The position numbers and the translations under genes were made by a program. Positions 55,681 through 64,000 of a stretch of DNA of 64,000 bases are shown one piece after another. Position 1 is the stretch's first letter. Each line of letters begins with the position of its first letter. Location: assembly GCF_001298465.1 (NCBI RefSeq), contig NZ_CP012541.1, positions 62,001 through 126,000 on the forward strand, written 5' to 3'. This DNA comes from Campylobacter concisus (GTDB taxonomy: Bacteria; Campylobacterota; Campylobacteria; Campylobacterales; Campylobacteraceae). The notes below the pieces were generated by a model, which did not search any database, was not told where the DNA came from, and worked only from the letters and a program-made list of their open reading frames with translations.

Positions 55681-57330
55681 ATGGGTATTAATTTAAAATC
55701 ACAAAATATTAAAATCTACGCCATCATCTTGCTTGCTAGCCTTTTTGTAATACTTCTTGGGCTAAATATTTACAGCAACGCCAAAGAGAAAATCATAGAA
55801 CTATCTGATAAAAACAATATAGCAGTTAGCAAAAATATCGTAAATAACTTTCAAATTTGGCTTGATGAGCGTATAAATTCACTCATTCGTGCGTCAAAAT
55901 TTATACAAAATGCAGACATCGTAGATGACGATGAAAAGATAGCTGGCTTTATAAAGCTCTTTAAACAAAACGCAAAAGAATTTGATCTAATGCAGCTTTT
56001 AAGGGATGATGGAGAAATTTTTGTAGATGGAGAGAAAATTTTAGAAGAAGTTATGCCAAAGAGCGAAAGAGCAGGGCTTATCTGGTATGTTGAGACAAAA
56101 AATACAAATGCCCCAAGTGTAAATTTTATGCAAAAACATAAAATTTTAAAAGGCTCAACTCTAAATTTATGCGTTCCAGTCACAAAACAAGCGAAATTTA
56201 AAGCAGCACTTTGTGGCGTCGTGCGTATAGAAAATATCTTTAATAGCATTAAAAATTTTAGCCTTGCGCCAAATTCTTACTCATTTTTAGTGACTCATAG
56301 CGGTGAAATTTTAACATCGATACCTGATCTTGCTTTAAAAAAAGAGATCGAGGAGAAATTTAAAGAGTTGTTTTTAAAAGATGAAGACATTACAAGCTTA
56401 AAAATAGGACAAAATTTAATCCAAGTAGCTGAGATACCAACGATAAATTGGTTCATAGGAGCTGGCACAAATAACGAAGAGGAAATTTCAGCTTTAACAA
56501 AAGAAGCTTTAAAAAATGCTCTAAGCTTGCTCTTTGCCTTCGTTGCGCTCACGTTTTTGGCAAATATTCTTCATAATTTTATGTATAACAAGATAAAAAA
56601 GATACAAGATGAGTATGAAACATTGCTAACTCATAGAGCCAAAATGAGTGAGGCTGGCGAGCTAATAAGTGGTATCAATCATCAATTCATTCAGCCTGTA
56701 AATTCGCTAAAACTAATGCTAAGCTCTTGCATAATGTTAAAAAAGGAAGGTAAATTAAGCAATGAGGAGCTAATAAATTTGCTTGAAAAAGGACAAAGCT
56801 CGGTCAAACTTCTTTCAAGTACTATTAAAATTTTTAGAAATTTTTATAAAAGCGCTGAAAATGTGAGCGAATTTGAGGTGCAAACAAGCGTTAAAAATCT
56901 AATAACCCTCATGCACACAGAGCTTAGCCGTGCAAATGTTAGTGTAAAATTTAGTGGCTTTAACGAACAAAAAGTTCGTCAGATAGAAAATATAATCCAA
57001 CAAATTTTACTAATCCTAATACACAACGCAAAAGACTCACTTGTCGAAAGCTACAAAGATGAGCCACTAAAACGTATCATCGAGATAAAATTTAGAAGCT
57101 TTGAAGATAAATGCTATATTGGAGTTTATGACAATGGGAATGGCGTAAGCGAGCAAATGAGTGAGAAAATTTTTACTTGGCTAAATACCACCAAAAAGCA
57201 AGGAAATGGTATAGGACTTTATTTTGCTAAAAAGCTAGCGCAAGAAAAACTAAATGGTGATGTAAGGCTCGTAAATAACGCAAAGCCAACGGTGTTTGAG
57301 TTAAGTTTTGATATAAATTTAAAGGACTAA
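55681..57330 (+). CDS. Membrane sensor histidine kinase
   Basis: This 549-residue protein has two membrane helices (about 11-32 and 281-303) enclosing a periplasmic sensor domain of about 245 residues, probably Cache-like. The phospho-acceptor is His334 in GINHQFIQPVNSLKLM. The ATP-binding domain shows LILIHNAKDSL (N box), GVYDNGNGVSEQM (G1) and GNGIGLYFAKKLA (G2). The next gene is its response regulator, one base apart. Ligand unknown. Confidence 0.88.
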   Translation: MGINLKSQNIKIYAIILLASLFVILLGLNIYSNAKEKIIELSDKNNIAVSKNIVNNFQIWLDERINSLIRASKFIQNADIVDDDEKIAGFIKLFKQNAKEFDLMQLLRDDGEIFVDGEKILEEVMPKSERAGLIWYVETKNTNAPSVNFMQKHKILKGSTLNLCVPVTKQAKFKAALCGVVRIENIFNSIKNFSLAPNSYSFLVTHSGEILTSIPDLALKKEIEEKFKELFLKDEDITSLKIGQNLIQVAEIPTINWFIGAGTNNEEEISALTKEALKNALSLLFAFVALTFLANILHNFMYNKIKKIQDEYETLLTHRAKMSEAGELISGINHQFIQPVNSLKLMLSSCIMLKKEGKLSNEELINLLEKGQSSVKLLSSTIKIFRNFYKSAENVSEFEVQTSVKNLITLMHTELSRANVSVKFSGFNEQKVRQIENIIQQILLILIHNAKDSLVESYKDEPLKRIIEIKFRSFEDKCYIGVYDNGNGVSEQMSEKIFTWLNTTKKQGNGIGLYFAKKLAQEKLNGDVRLVNNAKPTVFELSFDINLKD

Positions 57331-57331
57331 A

Positions 57332-58012
57332 ATGCAAGAAGTCTTAGAAATTTTAAAAAAGACGTCCGTCTTGGTAGTCGAAGATGATGATATGGCAAGA
57401 GAGCTTATTATTAGCGGGCTTAAACCTTATTGCGAACAGGTAATTGGTGCTTGCAATGGACAAGATGGCGTGGAAAAATTTAAAAAGCAAGGCTTTGATA
57501 TTGTGATGAGCGATATTCACATGCCAGTGCTTAACGGCTTTGAGATGATGAATGAGATGAAACGTACAAAGCCGCACCAAAAATTTATCGTCTTTACCTC
57601 TTATGATAGCGATGAAAATTTGATAAAAAGCATGGAGGAAGGGGCGATGCTCTTTTTAAAAAAGCCTATTGATATGAAGGATCTTAGAGCAATGCTTATT
57701 AGTTTAAGTTTTGAACGAGATGAAAAGCTAGTTTATTTAAGCGATGAGGTGAGTATAAATTTAAAAAGAGAGAAAATTTATAAAAACGGCATTGAAATTT
57801 ATCTTAGTTTTTTGCAAAATAAGATATTTTGGCTCTTTGCTTATAATCTAAATAAGCTAGTTACTTATGAGATGATAGAAGAATTTGTCTATGAGAGCGA
57901 TGTTAGCAAGGCGGCTATCCAAAATGTGATACTTCGCCTAAAACGCGAGCTTGGCGTGAAATTTAAAAATATTAGTGAGAGTGGATATATTTTAATCACA
58001 AAATCTGAATGA
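57332..58012 (+). CDS. OmpR/PhoB-family response regulator
   Basis: This 226-residue protein has the receiver domain with acidic cluster VEDDD (17-20), phospho-acceptor D61 (MSDIHMPVLNGF), VFTSYDS and KKPID. The C-terminal winged-helix domain (FLQNKIFWLFAYNLNKLVTY, AIQNVILRLKRELG) binds DNA. It is co-transcribed with the kinase. The next gene, 90 bases on, is the stand-alone retention-module gene with the GTAC box, so this regulator is a good candidate to bind that box; this is an inference. Confidence 0.9.
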   Translation: MQEVLEILKKTSVLVVEDDDMARELIISGLKPYCEQVIGACNGQDGVEKFKKQGFDIVMSDIHMPVLNGFEMMNEMKRTKPHQKFIVFTSYDSDENLIKSMEEGAMLFLKKPIDMKDLRAMLISLSFERDEKLVYLSDEVSINLKREKIYKNGIEIYLSFLQNKIFWLFAYNLNKLVTYEMIEEFVYESDVSKAAIQNVILRLKRELGVKFKNISESGYILITKSE

Positions 58013-58032
58013 TTTGGAATTATCGCCACCTT

Positions 58033-58048
58033 GTACCATAGTACAATA
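58033..58048 (+). promoter_or_regulatory. GTAC box upstream of the stand-alone retention-module gene
   Basis: GTACCATAGTACAATA is identical to the box at 46,140 and nearly so to 43,105. A -10-like TATACT lies at 58,065-58,070. The spacing from box to -10 is about five bases shorter than in the other two promoters. Confidence 0.55.
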
Positions 58049-58102
58049 TACAAAAGTAATTAAATATACTAAAATACCGACAAATAAAAATAAGGAATAA
58101 AG

Positions 58103-58672
58103 ATGGCAGCAGTAGCTGGTATAGTTAAAAGCGTTTCATCTGATGTTATAGCGATAGACCAAAATGATCATGTAAGAGTTTTAGATGTAAATGATAAAGT
58201 ATATATCGGAGAGGCTATAAAGGGCGAGAGCGAAAGTGCAAGCATTACAATCACTGCAAATGATGGACAAGATATATCAATAAACGGATACGATACTCTT
58301 TGGCTAGATAGTAGCGTAGTAAGCGATGATATTGGTGAGTCTAGCATAGATACTGACGCATTGTTTAAAGTGCTTCTTGGCAATGATTATGTATCGATTT
58401 TAGATCATATAAATGAAAAAGTAGATGATATCCTTAGCGCAACCAATTTAGAGCAAGAAGAGCCAAATGATGAGGCTAGTGTAAATATTAGTTTTAATGA
58501 AATAGATCCAAATTTAATAAATGAGCATGGATTAAGAGAAGATGATCTTTTAGCTAAAATGAATGAACATAAAGAGAGCGACAAACAAGTAGATCCTAGT
58601 TTTGAGCATACAAATCTTAACGCAACTACGATATATATAGATATCGATAACGACTTAAATAAACTTTCATAA
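58103..58672 (+). CDS. Stand-alone retention-module protein
   Basis: This 189-residue protein begins MAAVAGIVKSVSSDVIAID and continues with VYIGEAIKGESESASITITA and DISINGYDTLWLD. It aligns with the retention modules at 43,189 and 46,224 but diverges in sequence. After about residue 90 it is acidic and low in complexity, with no solenoid, no dialanine TAAG site and no obvious secretion tail. It could be a truncated adhesin, or it could occupy or regulate the same outer-membrane pore. AAGGA lies six bases before the start. Confidence 0.7.
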   Translation: MAAVAGIVKSVSSDVIAIDQNDHVRVLDVNDKVYIGEAIKGESESASITITANDGQDISINGYDTLWLDSSVVSDDIGESSIDTDALFKVLLGNDYVSILDHINEKVDDILSATNLEQEEPNDEASVNISFNEIDPNLINEHGLREDDLLAKMNEHKESDKQVDPSFEHTNLNATTIYIDIDNDLNKLS

Positions 58673-58695
58673 ATTTGAGCTTTTTGCTCAAATTT
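58671..58695 (+). terminator. Terminator after the stand-alone retention-module gene
   Basis: AAATTTGAGC and GCTCAAATTT form a perfect ten-base stem with a TTTTT loop. CTTCTGCTTT follows. The stem overlaps the stop codon region. Confidence 0.8.
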
Positions 58696-58764
58696 CTTCT
58701 GCTTTAAAAAACTCAAATTTATCTAATATCCTCTATAATAAGCCAAAAATTTCAAAGGAAAACG

Positions 58765-59499
58765 ATGAAAAAAATTCTAATCATCGCAGGCTCTTGCAAT
58801 AGTGGCACAGCTGGACTTCAAGCAGATATAAAAACATGTGCTAGGCTTAATTGTTATAGTGCAACAGCGGTAACTTCTTTGGTCGCTGAGACTACGGATG
58901 CTGTAAAGAGTGTAGTTTGCTTAGAGCCTAGTTTTGTCAAAGATCAGCTAAATACGCTTGCGGAAGAATTTAGCTTTGATGCGATTAAGATAGGCATGTT
59001 ATTTAGTGAAGAGATCATGGAGGTGGTGCGTGAGTTTTTACTAACTCAAAATACCAAAGTAGTGCTTGATCCAGTTTGCGTCTCAAAAAGCGGACACAAG
59101 CTTATAAAAGATAGTGCGGTGACAAAGCTAAAAGATCTAATGAGCTTAGCTACGGTAACTACTCCAAATTTAGATGAGGCAAATGTGCTTTTTGGTGATG
59201 ATTATAAAGATTTGCCTTGTGACGTCATCGTAAAAAAACATATCAGCGAAGATAGTAGCATAGACACACTTTATAAAAAAGATGGTTCGCTAAGAAATTT
59301 TAAAACCCCACTTGTTAATCCGCTTGTAATGAGTGGAACTGGTTGTAGCTTCTCAACTGCACTTGCTTGCTTTTTAGCAAAGGGCAAGAGCTTAGAGGAG
59401 TCTATACAACTTTCAAAAGAGTATATTTGCTCTATCATAAAAGAGAGCATAGATACAAAACTTGGTAAAAATCGCCTACTTTGGCATGGAGCGAAGTAA
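58765..59499 (+). CDS. thiD: Hydroxymethylpyrimidine / phosphomethylpyrimidine kinase
   Basis: This 244-residue ribokinase-fold protein contains LIIAGSCNSGTAGLQADIKT at the substrate site, AIKIGMLFS, VVLDPVCVSKSGHKLI and the C-terminal anion hole MSGTGCSFSTALACFLA with a catalytic Cys. It phosphorylates the pyrimidine half of thiamine. It is the first clearly core gene right of the secreted-protein region. Confidence 0.92.
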   Translation: MKKILIIAGSCNSGTAGLQADIKTCARLNCYSATAVTSLVAETTDAVKSVVCLEPSFVKDQLNTLAEEFSFDAIKIGMLFSEEIMEVVREFLLTQNTKVVLDPVCVSKSGHKLIKDSAVTKLKDLMSLATVTTPNLDEANVLFGDDYKDLPCDVIVKKHISEDSSIDTLYKKDGSLRNFKTPLVNPLVMSGTGCSFSTALACFLAKGKSLEESIQLSKEYICSIIKESIDTKLGKNRLLWHGAK

Positions 59500-59502
59500 A
59501 AT

Positions 59503-59925
59503 TTATCCCTCTGATCTTTGCACGGCAGCTGAGTGAGTGATGATGTCGTGCAGATTTAGTTTATCTTTTCTAAAGAAACAAAGGCAAAGTCCAAGTATGC
59601 TAAAGCCAGCAAAGGCAAAGCAAATTTGGCGCAAGATGGTGTGAAAAAAGCCTAGTTTTCTACCGGTTTTTAGGTTTATTAGATAAATTTCTTGTGCTTT
59701 GTAACCCGGAGTTTGTGCTTTTATGCTAAAAAAAAGGCACATTATAAGCGAGATCAGGCTATTTGCACCAAAAATAGCAATTTGGTTATGCAAAAATGCC
59801 TCTTTACCATCAAGCACAAGATATGTTGTCGCATAAAATATCGGCATACCGATGATAAAAAGATCGATGATAAAGGCCTTCGCTCTAGCCCAAACAGATG
59901 CGATTTTTGCCTTTTGTTTTGCCAA
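59503..59925 (-). CDS. RDD-family membrane protein
   Basis: This 140-residue protein has the RDD pattern (ARAKAFIIDLFIIGMPIFY, then a second helix and GYKAQEIYLINLKTGRKLGF) and three membrane helices. The family is of unknown function, possibly in transport. It is the last gene of an apparent purM - 85-aa protein - RDD operon, with one base between genes. Confidence 0.85.
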   Translation of the reverse strand: MAKQKAKIASVWARAKAFIIDLFIIGMPIFYATTYLVLDGKEAFLHNQIAIFGANSLISLIMCLFFSIKAQTPGYKAQEIYLINLKTGRKLGFFHTILRQICFAFAGFSILGLCLCFFRKDKLNLHDIITHSAAVQRSEG

Positions 59926-59926
59926 T

Positions 59927-60184
59927 TTAATTTCCTGTATTTATGTAGATACGGCTAAATTTCTCCCAGTCATATAGATAGACTAGGTTGTCGCTCTCGC
60001 CGCTATCATGTGTGACGCAAAGCATAGTAGAGGCGCGTGAGACCTTGCACCAGTGATTATAGAGATCAAGTTTTTTGATATCACTTTCTAGTACACCAAA
60101 ACAGCCTATATACTCATAAATGCTAAGATCAAAAAAGCTCTTATTTTCGGTCCTTAGCAAGCGTTTTTTGCTATTTTCTTGCAT
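59927..60184 (-). CDS. Small conserved-type hypothetical protein
   Basis: This 85-residue soluble protein starts at an ATG that overlaps the purM stop (TAATG). It contains FFDLSIYEYIGCFGVLE and a C-terminal YLYDWEKFSRIYI motif. Its tight coupling to purM suggests a real gene. I do not recognise a function. Confidence 0.7.
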   Translation of the reverse strand: MQENSKKRLLRTENKSFFDLSIYEYIGCFGVLESDIKKLDLYNHWCKVSRASTMLCVTHDSGESDNLVYLYDWEKFSRIYINTGN

Positions 60185-61167
60185 TAAACTAGCTCTACGC
60201 CTTTACCATTTACTACTTCACCGATCACGTAGCCATCGCTACTAGCTAGGACAGTATCAACGTTGTCTTTAGGCACAACTAATATCATGCCAACGCCCAT
60301 GTTAAAAGTCCTCATCATCTCGCTTTCTTCTACTTTTTGAGCGATGATTTTAAAAATTTCAGGCGTTTTTATAACGCTTTTTTGTACTTTTGCACCAAGT
60401 CCAACAGGGAAGACGCGAGGTAGGTTTTCAACTATGCCACCACCTGTTATATGCGCCATTGCTGTGATCTTGTCTTTTAAACTTAAAAAGTCGCTCACAT
60501 AAATTCTTGTTGGCTCAAGAAGCACGTCGATGAGCTTTTTATCGCCTACTTTTTCATCAAATTTTAGTCCAAGCTCGCTAACTACTTTTCTTGCAAGAGA
60601 GAAGCCATTTGAGTGCAGACCGCTACTTGGAAGCGCGACTAAAACATCACCAGCTTTTACAAATTTGCTTCTGTCGATATCGTCAGCCTCAGCGATACCC
60701 ACGGCAAATCCAGCAAGATCAAAGTCGCCCTTTTCATACATCGACGGCATCTCGGCTGTCTCACCGCCTATCAGCGCGCATTGCGCCTTTTTGCAGCCAT
60801 TTGCGATGCTTTTTACCACCTCTTTGGCACTCTCTATCTCAAGCTTTGCAGTCGCGTAGTAATCAAGGAAAAAGAGCGGTGTAGCGAAGTTGCAGATGAG
60901 ATCATTTACGCACATTGCGACTAAATCCTCGCCAACGCCGTCAAATTTCTTGGTGTCGATAGCTAGGCGAAGCTTTGTGCCAACGCCATCAGTCGCTCCT
61001 AAAATGGCTGGATTTTTATATCCACTTGGTAGTCTGACCGCTCCTGAAAATGACCCAATACCACCTATAACGTTTGGTGTTTGTGTAGATTTTACGAAAG
61101 GCTTTATCGCCTCAACAAAGCTATTTCCAGCATCTATATCCACTCCAGCATCTTTATAGCTTATCAT
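60184..61167 (-). CDS. purM: Phosphoribosylformylglycinamidine cyclo-ligase
   Basis: This 327-residue protein has SYKDAGVDIDAGNSFV at the N-terminus, VGTKLRLAID, VAMCVNDLI, CALIGGETAEMPSMY, the HSNGFSLARKV box and HITGGGIVENLPRVFP. It makes aminoimidazole ribotide in purine synthesis. It is divergent from coaE, an arrangement also known in C. jejuni (purM / coaE / dapF). Confidence 0.97.
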   Translation of the reverse strand: MISYKDAGVDIDAGNSFVEAIKPFVKSTQTPNVIGGIGSFSGAVRLPSGYKNPAILGATDGVGTKLRLAIDTKKFDGVGEDLVAMCVNDLICNFATPLFFLDYYATAKLEIESAKEVVKSIANGCKKAQCALIGGETAEMPSMYEKGDFDLAGFAVGIAEADDIDRSKFVKAGDVLVALPSSGLHSNGFSLARKVVSELGLKFDEKVGDKKLIDVLLEPTRIYVSDFLSLKDKITAMAHITGGGIVENLPRVFPVGLGAKVQKSVIKTPEIFKIIAQKVEESEMMRTFNMGVGMILVVPKDNVDTVLASSDGYVIGEVVNGKGVELV

Positions 61168-61247
61168 CTTTGCCCTTTTTTGTAATTTTCTAAAACTTTA
61201 GCCAAAAGTTGCTAAAATTGTCATCAATTTTCAAAAATGGAGCGAGT

Positions 61248-61844
61248 TTGCAGAAATTTCCAAACGCTTATGTCATTACAGGCTCTATTGCTAGCGGTAA
61301 AAGCACAGCTATAAATTTGCTAAAAGAACGAGGCTTTAGTGTGATTGATGCGGACGTGATCGCTCATGAGCAGCTTGAAATTTGTAAATGTGAGATAGTG
61401 GAATTTTTTGGAGAGCAAATTTTAGACGAAGCTGGCAAGATCGATCGACAAAAACTTGGTGTCATTGTTTTTAAAGACCCAAAAAAATTAAAAATTTTAG
61501 AGCAAATTTTGCATCCAAAGATAAAGGAAGAAATTTTATCTCGTGCTGCGAAGCTTGAGTGCTTGGGGCAGGTTTATTTTGTCGATATCCCTTTATTTTT
61601 TGAAAAAGAGGATCGCTACGCTGAGTTTAAAAATGTAGCTGTAATCTACGCACCAAAAGAGCTTTTGCTAAGCCGCTTAATGAATCGAAACGGTCTAAAT
61701 TTAGAGGATGCAAAAGCTAGAGTAGAGCTTCAGATGGATATTGAGCAAAAGCGAAAAAAGACAAATTTTATCATAGATAACAGTGGCGATAAAGAAAATT
61801 TAGAGCAAGAACTAGAGAAATTTCTAAGGCAAATTTGCGGCTGA
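61248..61844 (+). CDS. coaE: Dephospho-CoA kinase
   Basis: The product is about 198 residues and catalyses the last step of CoA synthesis. The P-loop is GSIASGKST, followed by NLLKERGFSVIDADVIAHE and a late LSRLMNRNGL. I chose the TTG at 61,248, which has GGAG five bases upstream; a longer frame from 61,209 adds 13 residues with no ribosome site. It is followed by dapF. Confidence 0.92.
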   Translation: MQKFPNAYVITGSIASGKSTAINLLKERGFSVIDADVIAHEQLEICKCEIVEFFGEQILDEAGKIDRQKLGVIVFKDPKKLKILEQILHPKIKEEILSRAAKLECLGQVYFVDIPLFFEKEDRYAEFKNVAVIYAPKELLLSRLMNRNGLNLEDAKARVELQMDIEQKRKKTNFIIDNSGDKENLEQELEKFLRQICG

Positions 61845-61891
61845 GTTTATATAAATTTGGCAAAAAATAGAGCAATTTTAAAGGAAAAATA

Positions 61892-62635
61892 ATGCAAGTT
61901 TCAAAGTACAACGCTAGTGGCAACGATTTTGTAATATTTCATACATTTTTGAGCAAAGATAGAGGCGAGCTAGCAAGGCAAATTTGCAGCCGAACGAACA
62001 GCGTTGGAGCTGATGGGCTCATCGTACTTTTGCCTTACGAAAAGGGCGTGAAATGGGAGTTTTACAACAGCGATGGAAGTTACGCTGCGATGTGTGGCAA
62101 TGGCTCGCGCGCGGCTGCTAGATATGCCTATCTAAACGGCCTTGTAAGTTCAAACGAATTTGCCTTGCTAACCGGCAGCGGCGAGGTGATGGCAAGCGTG
62201 AAAGATGAGTGCGTCGAGGTCGTGCTAACAAGTCCAAAAATTTTAAGCGAGCCACTAAATGAAGGCGGCAAAACTTGGTATTTTTATGATACTGGCGTGC
62301 CTCACCTTGTAAATTTCACACAAAATTTAGAGGAATTTGACGTCAAAGAGTGCAGGGCGCTTCGTCAAAAATACAATGCAAATGTAAATTTAGCCAAATT
62401 TGAGGGTGGAGTTTTAAAGGTTAGAACCTACGAAAGGGGTGTGGAGGACGAGACGCTAGCTTGTGGCACTGGCATGGCGGCTTGCTTTTACGGCGCTACT
62501 TTAAATTTAAACGCACCACAGAGCCTAAAAGTCTATCCAAAAAGTGGCGAGGAGCTTGGGCTTAGGCTTGAAAACGGCAAAATTTTATTTAGCGGAGCGG
62601 TGAAACACTGCTTTGATACGAGTGTTGAAATTTAG
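61892..62635 (+). CDS. dapF: Diaminopimelate epimerase
   Basis: This 247-residue protein has both catalytic Cys boxes: MCGNGSRAAARYA near residue 70 and LACGTGMAACFY near residue 190. KYNASGNDFVIF opens the N-terminus. It converts LL- to meso-diaminopimelate for lysine and peptidoglycan. AAAGGA precedes the start. Confidence 0.96.
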   Translation: MQVSKYNASGNDFVIFHTFLSKDRGELARQICSRTNSVGADGLIVLLPYEKGVKWEFYNSDGSYAAMCGNGSRAAARYAYLNGLVSSNEFALLTGSGEVMASVKDECVEVVLTSPKILSEPLNEGGKTWYFYDTGVPHLVNFTQNLEEFDVKECRALRQKYNANVNLAKFEGGVLKVRTYERGVEDETLACGTGMAACFYGATLNLNAPQSLKVYPKSGEELGLRLENGKILFSGAVKHCFDTSVEI

Positions 62636-62821
62636 CTTTTAGGGTGAGTTTTGGAGCCTACTCTTAGCTAGTTATGGTAAATAAATTTTTAAATTTATAT
62701 TACTAAATTTGTGCCTAGCTGATGAAGTAAAATTTTTATAGTGGCTTTAATTTGAAATTTGAATACAAAATAACTAAGTTAAAAACTCGAAAAATAAATT
62801 TTAATAAAAATTTGAATAGAA
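62636..62821. other. Intergenic region without a recognisable gene
   Basis: AT-rich gap between convergent dapF and rplT, with many AAATTT words. Apart from the rplT terminator at its right edge I see nothing I can name. Confidence 0.4.
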
Positions 62822-62855
62822 ATTTAAAAAAAAGAAGATCTCCGCCGAAGCGGAG
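62822..62855 (-). terminator. Terminator of the rpmI-rplT operon
   Basis: On the minus strand CTCCGC and GCGGAG form a stem with a TTCG tetraloop (62,840-62,855). ATCTTC and then a long run of T (62,824-62,833) follow. It is a classic strong intrinsic terminator. Confidence 0.9.
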
Positions 62856-62863
62856 AAAAGGTG

Positions 62864-63220
62864 TTATTTCAAAGCATCTTTTGCTTGTTTTGCAAGTGCC
62901 GCAAATGTCTTCGCGTCATTCATAGCTAGATCAGCTAAAATTTTTCTATCAAGTTCGATCTTAGCTTTGTTTAAGCCGTTGATAAATCTTGAATAGCTAA
63001 TATCGTTTAGTCTGCAAGCTGCGTTGATACGAACGATCCATAAACGTCTGAAATCACGTTTTTTCTGGCGTCTGTCGCGGTATGCGTAAACTAAACTTCT
63101 CTCTAGTTGCTCTTTAGCTTTTCTAAAATGTTTGTGTCTAGCACTGAAAAAGCCACGTGCTAACTTTAAAACTTTCTTATGGCGTCTTCTTCTAACTACG
63201 CCTGTTTTTACTCTTGCCAT
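62864..63220 (-). CDS. rplT: 50S ribosomal protein L20
   Basis: This 118-residue basic protein begins [19 protein letters not shown] and contains [20 protein letters not shown], diagnostic of L20. It lies downstream of rpmI across a 99-base gap. It binds 23S rRNA early in 50S assembly. Confidence 0.98.
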   Translation of the reverse strand: MARVKTGVVRRRRHKKVLKLARGFFSARHKHFRKAKEQLERSLVYAYRDRRQKKRDFRRLWIVRINAACRLNDISYSRFINGLNKAKIELDRKILADLAMNDAKTFAALAKQAKDALK

Positions 63221-63319
63221 ATTTATCCTTTTACAAATTGGCGCTCACAAAGTGAGTCTTGCCCCTAAATTTGGGGGAGTTTGAATGACTTTTTTGTCAA
63301 AAACTTAAATCTAAGCTGC

Positions 63320-63511
63320 TTATACGCCGAGCATTTTGCGAACGGCTGAGACGTTTGTGCTATCCACGTAGTGTGGTCCACGAAGGTCTCTCATACGCTT
63401 ACTAGGTTTTTTTGTTAAGATATGGCTTCTAAAAGCAGAGCCTCTTTTTATCTTATTTTTACCTACTTTAAAGCGCTTAGCAGCACCGCGAACGGTTTTC
63501 ATCTTTGGCAT
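63320..63511 (-). CDS. rpmI: 50S ribosomal protein L35
   Basis: This 63-residue protein has the L35 signature [17 protein letters not shown] and [15 protein letters not shown]. No infC gene is upstream, as in other Campylobacter where infC is elsewhere. AAAAAGGA precedes the start. Confidence 0.98.
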   Translation of the reverse strand: MPKMKTVRGAAKRFKVGKNKIKRGSAFRSHILTKKPSKRMRDLRGPHYVDSTNVSAVRKMLGV

Positions 63512-63713
63512 GCTAATCCTTTTTGAAATTTTATACGCAAGTGCGTAAGTTTTGGATTATAGCGAAAATACCTTTAGAAAATTTAAATTTCACTTAGACA
63601 AAATTTGCAATAAATTTACATTAAACTTAAAAGAATTTTAAAATTTATAATTAAATTATTAAAATTTACATATAATCACAAAAAGAAATTTTATTTCACT
63701 AAAGGAGTAAATA

Positions 63714-64000
63714 ATGAAAGGCAAAATTCTTGCATCAATCGTTGCTATGAGTGCGATTTTAGGCACAAGTAGCTTGGCATGCACTACCATTTTAGTAGGA
63801 GATAAAGCTTCAAATGATGGCTCCATGCTGGTCGCTAGGAGCGCAGATAGCAAGGCTATAAAAGCTCAAGTCTTTTTGATACATCCAGCTACGAAAAATC
63901 AAACTGGCATGCACAGCTCAAAGGCGCATGACGGCGCAAATGACTTTACATATCCGCTCCCAAAAGATGGCATGAGATACACAACCATCGCAAATTCTCA
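63714..64000 (+). CDS. C69-family dipeptidase, N-terminal part
   Basis: The frame has a Sec signal peptide (MKGKILASIVAMSAILGTSS) and then LACTTILVGDKASNDGS. The Cys at residue 23 would be the N-terminal nucleophile exposed after cleavage, as in C69 (PepD-like) peptidases. VARSADSK follows as in the family. AAAGGAG lies seven bases before the ATG. The gene runs off the window. Confidence 0.85.
   Translation, partial: MKGKILASIVAMSAILGTSSLACTTILVGDKASNDGSMLVARSADSKAIKAQVFLIHPATKNQTGMHSSKAHDGANDFTYPLPKDGMRYTTIANS

Noticed and set aside
1-64000. CRISPR array
   Set aside because: I found no set of regularly spaced short repeats. The repeats present are the 573-base gene duplication and protein-coding solenoid repeats.

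Overview
The window looks like a chromosome segment of an oral or enteric Campylobacter, most like C. concisus and relatives. This rests on the AT-rich composition, the purM / coaE / dapF neighbourhood, the Dba-DsbI proteins, the AssT-DsbA-DsbB group and a Campylobacter-style type VI secretion (T6SS) cluster. The species assignment is an inference.

Region 1 (1-22,848) reads as a decaying integrated mobile island. It holds a mobC-relaxase pair behind a candidate oriT hairpin, a DUF4143 ATPase, a type III restriction remnant with its DUF4391 partner, and a possible replication protein. Next come a Dba / DsbI / beta-propeller cassette and a four-gene molybdenum oxidoreductase operon whose catalytic gene carries one in-frame stop. 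A large RecD-like helicase follows, then a second, inverted and more GC-rich Dba / DsbI / propeller cassette and another DUF4143-type ATPase. The right end has a tyrosine integrase that is frameshifted just before its catalytic Tyr, next to the 3' half of a tRNA-Met gene, which I read as the right attachment site.

Region 2 (22,849-25,311) is a graveyard of polymorphic-toxin tails and small membrane proteins that may be immunity proteins. Region 3 (25,424-42,953) is a T6SS cluster in the order tssJ, K, L, A, B, C, E, F, G, M, tagH-like, hcp, two unknown cargo genes, vgrG. No ClpV/TssH is in the window.

Region 4 (43,105-49,985) has two neighbouring genes for giant secreted proteins. Each has a LapA-like N-terminal retention module with a TAAGG dialanine site, followed by RTX-like solenoid repeats. 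They share about 573 identical bases covering promoter, start and N-terminus. A third, stand-alone retention-module protein (58,103) lies behind a histidine kinase / response regulator pair. All three genes carry the same GTACCnnAGTACAATA box just upstream of a plausible -10, which suggests one regulon.

Region 5 (50,207-55,634) has a decayed ABC substrate-binding gene, the periplasmic arylsulfate sulfotransferase AssT with a terminator-like hairpin in its leader, a carboxymuconolactone-decarboxylase-like gene, and a DsbA(CPFC)-DsbB pair that probably oxidises AssT. Region 6 (58,765 to the end) is ordinary core genome: thiD, RDD protein, purM, coaE, dapF, rplT-rpmI, and the start of a C69 dipeptidase.
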